DNA of 64,000 nucleotides. It comes from an uncultured Bacteroidales bacterium. Lineage in GTDB: Bacteria > Bacteroidota > Bacteroidia > Bacteroidales > Bacteroidaceae. Both the position numbers and the translations under genes were made by a program. The notes below the pieces were generated by a model. It was not told the DNA's origin. It saw only the letters and a list, made by a program, of their open reading frames with translations, and searched no databases. Below, in pieces: positions 24,512 to 34,900 of this stretch. The stretch is taken from contig CADAJS010000011.1 in NCBI GenBank assembly GCA_902788315.1, forward strand, positions 1 through 64,000. Direction: 5' to 3'. The first letter of the stretch is position 1; every line of letters starts with the position of its first letter.

Positions 24512-26683
24512 ATGAACAGACGAGAATTTCTACAACGGTCTTCTGCACTGGCAGGAGTTGCCTGCTTGGATGCACCAGCTTTTGCTCAGGCTGTACGTAC
24601 TCTGGGCACGCCCAACCTCATCATCGGTATCGTGAGCGACATCCATATCCGGGACAAGGCCTCGGCCGACACATTCCGCCACACACTCCAGTACTTCCGT
24701 TCGCAGAAGGTGGACGGCGTGCTCATGGCCGGCGACCTGGCCGACTGGGGTCTGGAACCGCAGCTGCAGGAGGTGGCCGATGCATGGTACGAGACATTCC
24801 CCGACGACAAGATGCCCGACGGTTCCCATGTGGAGAAGCTCTTCATCTATGGCAATCACGATGTGGACGGCTACACCTGGAACCGCCCGGACAAGGAGAC
24901 AGCACAGGCACAGGGCATCGGCCCACGGCGTGCTGAGGTGTGGAAGACATGCTTCCACGAGGAATACGCCCCCATCTGGTTCAAGACGGTGAAGGGATAC
25001 CACTTCATCGGTGCCCACTGGCACTCGGGCAATATTCCAGGCCTGCAGGAATTCATGGAGGAGCACAGCCAGGAGCTGAACAACGACCGTCCCTTCTTCT
25101 ACACGCAGCATGCCCATCCCAGGAACACCTGCAACGGCCCGTGGGCGTGGGGACGCGATGACGGCACTGTGACACGCATCTTCTCCCAATACCCCAATGC
25201 CGTGCTCTTCTCGGGCCACTCCCATTCGCCGCTCAACGACGACCGCGATCTCTGGCAGGGAAGCTTTACCAGCATCGGCACCGCCTCGCTCAGCTACCTA
25301 TATCCTATGCCCGCACGCGAGAACACGTATCATGACGACAGCCCACTGAAGCCTCCCTACCAGATGCCCAACATGAACTGCTCCGACGGACGCCAAGGCA
25401 TGCTGATGCGCGTCTATGACGACTGCATCACCTTCGAGCGCCGCGAGTTTGTCTATGACCAGCTGGTCGGCGACAACTGGGTGCTGCCCTGGCCCATCTC
25501 ACGCGACAACCCGCTCAGCGATGAGAACCGCGCCAAGACGGCTCCCGTGCCGCAGTTCCCCGCTACAGCCCGGGTCACTACGACCAAGGCACGCGGCAAG
25601 GACCGCTACGGCACCGAGCAACTGCAGATGACCGCCCACTTCCCCAACATCCTGACAAAGGACGGAGGCGTGCGAGCCTTCGACTATGAGGTGCAGGTGG
25701 AGTATCAGTGGCTCGACGTCATCAACGTATCATGCACCAAGCGGGTCTTCTCGCCCCACTGCTATCTGGCCGAGGCACAGGACCAGGATGAGGTCATCTG
25801 CGTCTTCGGCGAGGGAGAACTGCCCCACGAGCGTCTGTTCCGCTTCGCCGTACGACCCTGCGAGTGTTTCGGCAAGAAGGGCAACCCTATCTACAGCGAA
25901 TGGATCGACCCCAGCAAGACGCTGCTCTCCGCTACGCTGAGTACGCCCAAGATGTTCTATCGCAAGGGCGAGGAGGTGAGCATCTCCTACACCGGAGCCC
26001 CCGTAGGCACCGAGGCTTGGATAGGCATCTATCCGCGCACCAAGAATCCTGGCAGCGGTTCGCCCTCGTACAAGTGGGCCTATACCGATGCTGCAGAAGG
26101 AAAGATATCCTTCAACCTCGAGGACTGCCAGGAGTACTATGCCGTGCTATTCAAGGACAGCGGCTATACGGAGATCTCCGAGCGCCTGCCCATCCTCGTG
26201 ACAGAGCGCTCATACACAGCAGCATCCTTCAGCATGAAGACCAACAAGAAGGTCTATGCACCAGGCGAGGCCGTCGAGGTGAACATCAGCGGGGCACCAT
26301 GTATGAAGAACGACTGGGTAGGCATCTATGCCGAGGGTCTGACGCCCAAGAACGAGAAGTGCCCCACCTGGCTATACTGCAACAAGACGCCCACCACGCT
26401 GCGCCTGAACGCGAGCGGCAGCACCAACTGGACCGCGCCACTGCCCGAAGGGACCTACTTCGTGGGCTACTTCATAGGGAATGGATATACGGAACCATTC
26501 CCACGCATAAGCTTCAGCATCCAGAAGGACGGAGGAAGCAGCGTGGCAGTACCGCAGGCAGAGACTCCGGCTGCTCAGAAGGACACAGCCATCTACCGCA
26601 TCGACGGACAAAAGGTGGAGCCCAAGAACGGACAACTCCCCCACGGCATCTACATCCAGAACGGAAAGAAGAGATTAGTATAA
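24512..26683 (+). CDS. Secreted metallophosphoesterase with two Ig-like domains and a T9SS-type tail
   Basis: 723 aa. The N-terminus MNRREFLQRSSALAG... looks like a twin-arginine signal. Calcineurin-type metal motifs are in order: SDIH (about 42), GDLADW (about 74), GNHD (about 114) and GHSHSP (about 235), so a two-metal phosphoesterase. The C-terminal half has two similar Ig-like repeats (about 485-565 and 575-680), each with EAWIGIY or DWVGIY followed later by YFVGYF-like strands. The end reads IYRIDGQKV...LPHGIYIQNGKKRLV, a T9SS type A-like sorting tail. Predicted to be secreted and surface-bound; the substrate is unknown. Single gene with a strong promoter; a palindrome-array element follows its stop. 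Confidence 0.88.
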   Translation: MNRREFLQRSSALAGVACLDAPAFAQAVRTLGTPNLIIGIVSDIHIRDKASADTFRHTLQYFRSQKVDGVLMAGDLADWGLEPQLQEVADAWYETFPDDKMPDGSHVEKLFIYGNHDVDGYTWNRPDKETAQAQGIGPRRAEVWKTCFHEEYAPIWFKTVKGYHFIGAHWHSGNIPGLQEFMEEHSQELNNDRPFFYTQHAHPRNTCNGPWAWGRDDGTVTRIFSQYPNAVLFSGHSHSPLNDDRDLWQGSFTSIGTASLSYLYPMPARENTYHDDSPLKPPYQMPNMNCSDGRQGMLMRVYDDCITFERREFVYDQLVGDNWVLPWPISRDNPLSDENRAKTAPVPQFPATARVTTTKARGKDRYGTEQLQMTAHFPNILTKDGGVRAFDYEVQVEYQWLDVINVSCTKRVFSPHCYLAEAQDQDEVICVFGEGELPHERLFRFAVRPCECFGKKGNPIYSEWIDPSKTLLSATLSTPKMFYRKGEEVSISYTGAPVGTEAWIGIYPRTKNPGSGSPSYKWAYTDAAEGKISFNLEDCQEYYAVLFKDSGYTEISERLPILVTERSYTAASFSMKTNKKVYAPGEAVEVNISGAPCMKNDWVGIYAEGLTPKNEKCPTWLYCNKTPTTLRLNASGSTNWTAPLPEGTYFVGYFIGNGYTEPFPRISFSIQKDGGSSVAVPQAETPAAQKDTAIYRIDGQKVEPKNGQLPHGIYIQNGKKRLV

Positions 26684-26689
26684 CATGTC

Positions 26690-26829
26690 TCATAACGTGC
26701 CGCACGGAACTTTATCACACATGATAAAATAGTTTATCACGCGTGATAAAAAAGTTTATCACACGTGATAAAGTCCACAGGAACACGTCATGGGAAATAA
26801 TGGCTGAGTTAAGAGCTCCCGAAACTTAA
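26690..26829 (+). repeat. Palindrome-array repeat element, copy 3
   Basis: Palindromes TTTATCACACATGATAAA (26711-26728), TTTATCACGCGTGATAAA (26733-26750) and TTTATCACACGTGATAAA (26755-26772), period 22 bp. On the left is ACGTGCCGCACGGAAC, complementary to the GCGTGGCACGTT side of copy 2. On the right is the conserved GTCCACAGGAACACGTCATG flank ending CTCCCGAAACTTAA at 26829, as in copy 1. The next start codon follows within 40 bases, so the element supplies nearly the whole upstream region of that gene. Confidence 0.85.
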
Positions 26830-26867
26830 ATAACATAATGAGACAACTAACTAACAAGAAAAGTACT

Positions 26868-29800
26868 ATGAAGAGAATTTTACTGACAGTGGCATGCTCC
26901 CTGATGTGGGGGCTTGCCTCATGGGCCCAACTGCCCAAAGCAGATGTGCTGGACATCGAGTTTCATGACGACGGCACGGTGACAGACGCTTCGCCGATGC
27001 AAAACCCAGTGACCGTGCTGGGTGCACCACGCATCGAGAAGAGCACACAGTTTGACATGAACGTCCTATGCCAGACGGACGAGGACTGGGGAGAGCCGTC
27101 GCCCAACTATGTACGCATCGGTCACAACGACCAGATGGAGGCTGCAATAGCCGACGGAGTGACCTTCGAGACAATGGTGCGACCCTACTTTGCAGGTGGA
27201 GAGTTCAATCGAACGTGGGTGAACCTGTTCGGAGGCTTTCAGAGCGGCGGCATCGGCCTCATCATCTACGACGGGTTATATGACTTCGAGATGTACGTGG
27301 ACGGACGCTACTACGATATTATGAACGACACGCAGCCGGTGGCAGACAAATGGGTACACCTGATGGGCGTGTGGAACAAGGAAGAAGGTGCCGTGAAGCT
27401 CTTCATTGACGGCCAGCTGGCAGGCAGCGCCAGCGGAGTCACTGGCAACCTGGGATTTGCTAACAGCGACGCACGCTTCTACGGCGTGGGTTGCGACTTT
27501 GATCCAGGGTATGAGACCAGCAACAGCAGCATGTTTGCGGGCGACATTGCCCTGGCACGTATCTATGACAAACCGCTCTGCGACGAGGAGGTAGCAGCAG
27601 TGTATGCCGACGTGCAGGCAAAGAAAAAAGACGTGGCCGAGCATAGCGAGGAAGTCACCCTGCGCAAGGCTGAGGACGGCACCGTACTCATTGCCTCGAC
27701 AGAGGAGCTGAACGCCTTCGGACGCGCTGTGCGTCAGGGACAAAGCGGGCTGAATGCCCGTCTGGAAGCCGACGTGGAATATGCCGGCCGTGTAAAGATG
27801 CTCTCCACCGCCATGGGCTATGCCGGTACCTTCGACGGACAGGGACACGCCATTACGGTGGGCATAAATCGTGACACGAACAATGCCGGGCTCTTCTACT
27901 GCCTGAACGGAGCAACGGTCAAGGACCTGACCATCAAGGGACAGATTACCACTTCGGGCAAGTTTGCCGGCGGACTGGCCGCACGTGCCAGCGGCACGAA
28001 CCGGGTTGACCGCGTGACGAGCAGCGTACACATCATATCCAACATCGAGGGCGATGGCACACACGGCGGGCTCTTCGGCGCCCCAGCCGGCACACTGACC
28101 ATCGACCACTGTCTCTTCGACGGCAGCATAGAAGGAGCACAGACCACCAGCTGTGCTGGATTCGTGGGATGGTCGTCTGCCTCCACCACTATCCGCAACT
28201 CGCTGCTCATGGCCGAGATAAGCACCAGCGAGGAGGCTTCCTACACCTTTGCACGCAACCCTGGCAATGTACGGGTGACGAACTGCTACTATACAGAACC
28301 CTTCGGCACGCCCAACGACGGCTGCACATTAGTGGAAGGGAATCAGCTGGCCAGCGGCGAGGCATGCTGGCTGCTCAACGGACAGCGTCCGAGCACAGAC
28401 TGGCGCCAGACACTGCCTGACGACGAGGTGCCCACGCTGAACGCCGGACACGGCGTGGTCGTAGGTACAGACAATGCCTACATGAGCATTCAGGACGAGG
28501 CATCGCTGAAGGCAACAGCCGAGGCATTTGCCACCACGCTGAAGGCAAAGGCCGACGAGCAGTTGGGCTATGCGCCACTCATCGACAAACTGAAGGCCGA
28601 CATTGATCTTCTGGCATCATCTGCCACGCTCGAGGACTTCCTGAACCTGAACAAAACGGTGGAGGACGACTTTGCCGCCATCGCCACCAACCTGGAAGCC
28701 TACGGAGAACTCACCAAGGCTGTGGAGAACGCACTGAACGAATTGGGCGAACTGGACAATCCCGTGGCACAGATGCTGCGCGAGTATCTGACGGACTACA
28801 CCGAGCCGGACGAGACATTCCCCAATGGCTCCTACACCTATATTTTGGAGAACTATACACTGAGCACCGAGCAGATACAGAGCGAGATTCAGTACATCGC
28901 CGACATGCTGCAGAAAGCCATGACGAATGACATCCCGGCAGGCACCGATATCACGCTGCTCATGACCAACCCGGACTTCGGTCAGGGTGATGAGGGATGG
29001 GAAGGCACGAATGCCTCCAACTACACCAGCAATCCCAACTCGGGCCAGTGGTACGGCCCCACAGAAGCCTACAAGTACCAGACCCTCACTGGCCTGAAGA
29101 ACGGTATCTACGAGTTCCAGCTGAACGCACTTGATATGGTGGGCGATGACAACTACTGTGCCTTCTACACGGCAGTCATCCAGGCCAATGGAATGGAGAT
29201 ACCCGTCATGTCGCCCATGGAAGACCCCATCAGTGTGGACGATGCAGTGGAGGGTGTGAACTGCTACAGCAACGACCGCATCGTGGACGAGATGTACCGC
29301 ATCCCCTACAGCCGCTACGGAGGTGCCGTAGCCTTTGCAGCCGGTCGCTACCTGAACCGCGTGCTGGTGGAGGTTACGGACGGCACGCTCACCGTGGGCA
29401 TCCGCCTCTACGGCAGCGGACAGCTGGACGACTGGGTGATGTTTGCCAACGCAAAACTGTTCTATCAAGGCTCGCTCGACGAGGCCGATGAAGCACTGGA
29501 CCGCGTGCTGGCCAATGCCATTGCCCGTGCCGAGACCACCATTGCCTACGAAGGCGATGCCGGCGGCAGAAATTATCTCTTCCAGCCCAACTACTCCATG
29601 GCACTGCGCGAAGCCATGGAGAAAGCCGTGGCGGATGCCGAGGCAGCCAGCACCACACAAGAAAAGTATGCAGCGCTGAAACGGTTCTCCGACCTCTTCA
29701 AGGAGATTTACACTTGCCGCAAAGCATATCGCCAGCTGGCCATCGACCTGATAAACTACTATGACCGCATCACTGACTATCCCGACTACATAGACATCAT

Positions 29801-31649
29801 CGAGCAACAAGCCAACGAAGCATGGATAGGATGGATGGATGGCACATACAATGCCGAGGAAGCACTGGCTAAGGGCAAAGCACTACTGGCCGAGATGGAT
29901 TCCTACTCGATAGAGATGCCCGTCGCCGACCTCCTGGATGTGGTCTTCAATGCCGACGGCACAGCCACCGACGTTTCACCCGCCAACAACGAGATAGTCA
30001 CCATCGGCCGACCCAAAGTGCTGCACAGCAAGTCGCTCGACATGGATGTCTTCTGCCACACACAAACCACATGGGGCGGAACACCGGCAAACTACTTCCG
30101 TGTGATGATGACCGAGGCATTGGCCCAGGGAATCACCGACGGCATGGCGATGGAACTCTTCGCACGTCCCTACTGGACCGACGAAGATAATACCAACTCC
30201 TGGTGCAGCGTGCTGGGCCACGAAGAGGGCGGTGGCATGGGAATGCTGGTTTACAATAACCAATGGACCTTCGAGGCCCACATTGGCGGCAGCTACAATG
30301 ATGCCTTCTCGGGATCGGCTCCCAAGATGGGCGAATGGACCCATATCGTTGGAGTCTGGGACCAGGAAAGCGGTTCGCTCCTGGTCTATGTGAACGGCGA
30401 GTTTGCCGGTTCGGCCAACGGCAGTGGCGACTATCGTCAGCCTAATATTCCGGAGAAGTGGTTTGGCATCGGCTGCGACCCCAACGGCAATGGTGAAGCC
30501 AGTGCTTCGTTCAAGGGCGACATTGCCATAGCACGCATCTACAACCAGCCCATCAATGGCTCTCAGGCTGCACTGCTTTACAAGAAGGCAAAGGCACTCT
30601 TCACCGGAGAAGAAGAACATACCGAGGGCACCATAGAACATAAGGGCACCAAGGACGATCCCTACGAGATTGCCACTGCCGAGGAGTTTGTAGACCTGCA
30701 CAACAAGATGCACACGGGCGAGACCACCTATGTCAAGCTGACAGACGATATCGACATGAGCGGCGTGAGCGACTGGATTTGCCTCAACGATGCATCGAAC
30801 ATAGCCCAGGACAAGGGATGGATGAACTGGATCGACTTTGACGGACAGGGACATGTAATCCGCAACTTCACCAGCACCACTGCCACGGGCTATGCCTATG
30901 CCAGTGTCTTCGGTGTGCTCTGCGGTAACGTGCGCAACGTAGGCTTCGAGAATGTGAATGTGGACTGCACCGACACCGGCAGCGGCGTGCTGGGCGGCTA
31001 CATGGGCCACAACAACTTTACCGATGAGAATGGTGTCAAGATGACCAGCACGATCGAGAACGTTTGGGTGACAGGCAAGCTGAACGTAACGACGTCTTAC
31101 TGCGGCGGCCTGATCGGCAACATCGGTGGACCCAGCATCATCAAGAACTGCTACACGAACCTCGAAATCACCAGTGATGCCAGCTACGTGGGCGGCATCG
31201 TCGGTCGTGTGCGTGATGCACTGACCGTGGAGAATGTCTATGCTGCCGGTACGATGAACAAGGGCGGCGGCATCGTTGGCGGCGGGCAGAATGAGAGCAC
31301 ACCGGCCAGCACCTACACCAACTGTGTCGTTTGGAACAACGCCACAGAGTTCGGCACCACGGCCGCAGGCGACGTGGTCAGCGGCTCGCTCTTCTATGAT
31401 GGCACCAACTTTGCAGCCCTGCAGCAGGCAGTGGTGGCCTGGGGCGCTCCCTGGACATGCGACATGGCCGAGGGCAGCTACCCCACCTTCAACAAAGACC
31501 AGCTCACAGGCATCCAGCAGATTGCCGAGCGTCCCCGTGCCGACATTTACATGCTGGACGGCCGACTTGTGAAGGCAAATGCTGCCGACGTGAAGTCATT
31601 GCCGCGCGGTATCTATATCATCAATGGTAAAAAGGTGATGGTGAGATAA
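26868..31649 (+). CDS. Large modular secreted protein with two LamG domains and a T9SS-type tail
   Basis: About 1593 aa. I prefer the ATG at 26868 because it opens a clean signal peptide (MKRILLTVACSLMWGLASWA); an in-frame ATG at 26838 adds ten residues without merit. Parts by eye: LamG/concanavalin-like domain 1 (about 21-255, with FYGVGCDF and GDIALARIYDKPL), GLUG-like solenoid (269-545), helical region (545-698), jelly-roll-like segment opening TNPDFGQGDEGWEG (700-868), helical region (870-1010), LamG domain 2 (1017-1248, with FGIGCDPNG and GDIAIARIYNQPI), solenoid 2 (1258-1548) and a tail ending LPRGIYIINGKKVMVR. The central helix/jelly-roll/helix block is shared with the three giant proteins. 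It is likely a surface-exposed binding protein; the ligand is unknown. Confidence 0.85.
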   Translation: MKRILLTVACSLMWGLASWAQLPKADVLDIEFHDDGTVTDASPMQNPVTVLGAPRIEKSTQFDMNVLCQTDEDWGEPSPNYVRIGHNDQMEAAIADGVTFETMVRPYFAGGEFNRTWVNLFGGFQSGGIGLIIYDGLYDFEMYVDGRYYDIMNDTQPVADKWVHLMGVWNKEEGAVKLFIDGQLAGSASGVTGNLGFANSDARFYGVGCDFDPGYETSNSSMFAGDIALARIYDKPLCDEEVAAVYADVQAKKKDVAEHSEEVTLRKAEDGTVLIASTEELNAFGRAVRQGQSGLNARLEADVEYAGRVKMLSTAMGYAGTFDGQGHAITVGINRDTNNAGLFYCLNGATVKDLTIKGQITTSGKFAGGLAARASGTNRVDRVTSSVHIISNIEGDGTHGGLFGAPAGTLTIDHCLFDGSIEGAQTTSCAGFVGWSSASTTIRNSLLMAEISTSEEASYTFARNPGNVRVTNCYYTEPFGTPNDGCTLVEGNQLASGEACWLLNGQRPSTDWRQTLPDDEVPTLNAGHGVVVGTDNAYMSIQDEASLKATAEAFATTLKAKADEQLGYAPLIDKLKADIDLLASSATLEDFLNLNKTVEDDFAAIATNLEAYGELTKAVENALNELGELDNPVAQMLREYLTDYTEPDETFPNGSYTYILENYTLSTEQIQSEIQYIADMLQKAMTNDIPAGTDITLLMTNPDFGQGDEGWEGTNASNYTSNPNSGQWYGPTEAYKYQTLTGLKNGIYEFQLNALDMVGDDNYCAFYTAVIQANGMEIPVMSPMEDPISVDDAVEGVNCYSNDRIVDEMYRIPYSRYGGAVAFAAGRYLNRVLVEVTDGTLTVGIRLYGSGQLDDWVMFANAKLFYQGSLDEADEALDRVLANAIARAETTIAYEGDAGGRNYLFQPNYSMALREAMEKAVADAEAASTTQEKYAALKRFSDLFKEIYTCRKAYRQLAIDLINYYDRITDYPDYIDIIEQQANEAWIGWMDGTYNAEEALAKGKALLAEMDSYSIEMPVADLLDVVFNADGTATDVSPANNEIVTIGRPKVLHSKSLDMDVFCHTQTTWGGTPANYFRVMMTEALAQGITDGMAMELFARPYWTDEDNTNSWCSVLGHEEGGGMGMLVYNNQWTFEAHIGGSYNDAFSGSAPKMGEWTHIVGVWDQESGSLLVYVNGEFAGSANGSGDYRQPNIPEKWFGIGCDPNGNGEASASFKGDIAIARIYNQPINGSQAALLYKKAKALFTGEEEHTEGTIEHKGTKDDPYEIATAEEFVDLHNKMHTGETTYVKLTDDIDMSGVSDWICLNDASNIAQDKGWMNWIDFDGQGHVIRNFTSTTATGYAYASVFGVLCGNVRNVGFENVNVDCTDTGSGVLGGYMGHNNFTDENGVKMTSTIENVWVTGKLNVTTSYCGGLIGNIGGPSIIKNCYTNLEITSDASYVGGIVGRVRDALTVENVYAAGTMNKGGGIVGGGQNESTPASTYTNCVVWNNATEFGTTAAGDVVSGSLFYDGTNFAALQQAVVAWGAPWTCDMAEGSYPTFNKDQLTGIQQIAERPRADIYMLDGRLVKANAADVKSLPRGIYIINGKKVMVR

Positions 31650-31671
31650 TCCCCCCATGACACCCCTCTAA

Positions 31672-31705
31672 GCAGAAGAGTCCGGCATCCGTCGGACTCT
31701 TCTGC
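31672..31705 (+). terminator. Hairpin after the LamG giant gene
   Basis: A perfect 13-bp stem GCAGAAGAGTCCG / CGGACTCTTCTGC with an 8-base loop, 23 bases past the stop. The following sequence (GTTAATG) has no long T-run, but stem strength and position favour a terminator. Confidence 0.7.
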
Positions 31706-31840
31706 GTTAATGCAGGTTGTAAGACAAATATGGGAAAAAACTGCCTCTAAAATGTTTCCGCAAAGCCCCTTTCACCCATCATTTGACGTCTTTAAGTGAT
31801 TTTATTCCCCACAAATTATGTGAATATGCAGAAAAATGCG

Positions 31841-31848
31841 TATCTTTG
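31841..31848 (+). promoter_or_regulatory. Candidate -7 box of secDF
   Basis: TATCTTTG, a match to TAnnTTTG, 58 bases before the secDF start codon. A -33 TTTG is not clear at the right distance. Confidence 0.55.
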
Positions 31849-31905
31849 CGGACTTTTGGACGTATATCGCGACATAAACAATAACATAATAAATAATTTC
31901 TAACA

Positions 31906-34900
31906 ATGCAAAACAAAGGATTTGTTAAGGTTTTCGCACTCCTGCTTACGCTGGTCTGCCTCTTCTATCTGAGTTTCTCAGTGGTGACGAACCACTTCGA
32001 GAGTAAAGCTGCAAAGCTTGCCGCCACGGAAGGACAGGACGCTGCCGACCGTTACATGGACTCGTTGCTCAACAACAAGGTGTACTGCAAAGCATGGACC
32101 CTCAAGGAATGCCGCGAGATGGGTATCGGTCTGGGACTCGACCTTAAGGGTGGAATGAACGTCATCCTGGAGGTGAGCGTGCCCGATGTAATCAAGGCAC
32201 TGGCCGACCATAAGGAGGAGACCGACGAGAACTTCCGCAAGGCCGTCGAGCAGGCGACCAGCGAGGCTGCAAGCAGCCAGACCGACTTTATTAGTCTCTT
32301 CGTCAAGAATTACAAGGCACTGGCGCCCGACAAGGCACTGGCCGAGCTCTTCGCCACCCAGCAGCTGCGTGAAAAGGTGACCACCAAGAGCACCGACGCA
32401 GAGGTGGAACGCGTACTGCGCGAAGAACTGAAGAGCGCTATTGACAACTCGTACAACGTGCTCCGCACACGTATCGACCGCTTCGGCGTGGTACAGCCCA
32501 ACATCCAGGCTCTCGAGGGTCAGGAAGGCCGCATCATGATTGAAATGCCGGGCGTGAAGGAGCCCGAGCGTGTACGCAAGCTCCTGCAGGGCAGTGCCAA
32601 TCTGGAGTTCTGGGAGACCTACAACAGCCAGGACATCGTTCCTCTGCTGGTCACCCTCGACAACAAGCTGGCTGCCGCCGCCGGCACCGGAGAGAAAACT
32701 GCTCCCGCTGAGGAGGAAGCTACTCCCGCCGAGGAGGTCGCTAAGGTCGAGCCTGCTCCCGCTGAGGCTGCTCCCGCTGAGACCGACACAGCCAACACAG
32801 CCGCCAAAGGCGATTTGGCCGCAGCCGTAGGAAGCCAGAACGAAAGCGACGCCAACGCCAACCTCTCTGCCGAGGATATGGAGAAGCTTCGCCTCCAGCA
32901 CCCGTTGCTGAGCCGCCTGCAGCTCATCCAGGGGTCAGCCGGATGTATCGTAGGCTACGCCTCGATTCGCGACCTCAATACCATCAGCGAACTTCTGGAA
33001 ACGCCCGAGGCTAAGAGTATCCTGCCCAGCGACGTGCGCCTCAAGTGGGGAGCCAAGGGCATGGGCGACGGAGCAGCCTCCAACATCTACGAACTCTATG
33101 CCATCAAGGTGACAGAGCGCAACGGCCGCGCGCCCCTCGAGGGTGATGTGGTGACCGATGCCGGCGACACCTTCGACCAGCATGGACGTCCCTGTGTGAA
33201 CATGAGCATGAACGTCGATGGCGCTCGCCGCTGGGCTGCCCTGACAAGAGCCAATGTGGGACGTGCCATTGCCATCGTCCTGGACGACAATGTGTACAGC
33301 GCTCCCAACGTAAACAACGAGATTACGGGCGGACGCAGCGAAATCACCGGAAACTTCACCATCGAGGACACTCGCGACCTGGCCAACGTGCTCAAGTCCG
33401 GTAAGATGCCCGCTCCGGCCAAAATCGTGAGCGAGGAAATCGTAGGCCCCTCGCTGGGTGCCGAGTCCATCCGTCAGGGTATCTGGAGCTTCGTGATTGC
33501 CTTCGTCATCCTGATGTTCTACATGATTGCCATGTATGGCTTCATCCCGGGTATGGTAGCCAACAGCGCCCTTATCCTGAACCTCTTCTTTACCATCGGT
33601 ATTCTGACGAGCTTCCAGGCTGCACTGACCATGAGCGGTATCGCCGGTATCGTGCTCACACTGGGTATGGCCGTCGATGCCAACGTGCTTATCTATGAGC
33701 GCACGAAGGAAGAGCTGAAGGGCGGCAAGAAGGTGCGCGAAGCACTGAACGCCGGATATAGCAATGCCTTCAGCGCCATCTTCGACTCCAACCTGACGAG
33801 TATCATCACCGCCATCATCCTGTACAACTTCGGTACGGGACCCATCCGCGGCTTCGCCACCACGCTGCTTATCGGCATCCTCGTGAGCTTCTTCACCGCT
33901 GTCTTCATGACGCGCGTGCTCTACACTGAGATGATGAACCGCGACAAGTGGCTCCACCTGACGTTCCAGACCGCCCTGGGTAACAAGATTTCCTTCCAGA
34001 ACCCCCACTTCAACATCATGGGTGCCCGCAAGAAGAGCTTCGCCATCTTCGGCGCAATGGCCATCATCAGCATCTGCTTCATCCTGGGTCGCGGCTTTAG
34101 CAAGAGCATCGACTTCACGGGTGGTCGCAACTTCGTGGTGCTCTTTGAGAACACCGTGCAGCCCGAGCAGATCCGTGGTTTGCTGGACGATGCCTTCCCC
34201 GAGAGCAACACCAGCGCTATCGCTCTGGGTACCGAAGGAAAGACCATCCGTATCAGCACCAACTACCGCATTGAGGAAGACGGTATCGAGGTGGACAACG
34301 AGATCGAGAGTAAGCTGTTCGATACCCTGAAGGGTGCCGGCCTGCTGTCGGGCGACCTGACGCTGGAGAGCTTCATCAACCGCGACGAGCGTGCAGGTGG
34401 CTCCATCATCAGCAGCCAGAAGGTGGGTCCCTCGGTGGCCGAGGACATCACACGCGGCGCCATCATCAGCGTGATTCTGGCCGTGATAGCCATCTTCATC
34501 TACATCCTGATCCGCTTCCGCAACCTGGCCTTCTCCGTGGGTGCCATCACCGCACTGGTCATCGATACCATGCTTATCCTCGGTGTCTATGCCATCTTCT
34601 GGGGATGGATGCCGTTCAGCATGGAGATCGACCAGACGTTCATCGGCGCTGTGCTTACGGCCATCGGTTACTCCATCAACGACAAGGTGGTGGTATTCGA
34701 CCGTATCCGCGAGTTCATCGGACTCTATCCCAAACGTGATCGTCTCGACCTCTTCAACAGTTCGGTAAACAGCACCCTGAACCGTACCATCAACACCTCC
34801 GTCTCGACGTTCATCGTCCTGGCCGTTATCTTCTGCCTGGGTGGAGCCAGCATCCGTAGCTTCGCCTTCGCCATGATACTGGGTGTAATCTTCGGTACGC

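Noticed and set aside
26838..26867. Upstream ATG for the LamG giant gene
   Set aside because: Adds ten charged residues before a clean signal peptide; the ATG at 26868 is better.
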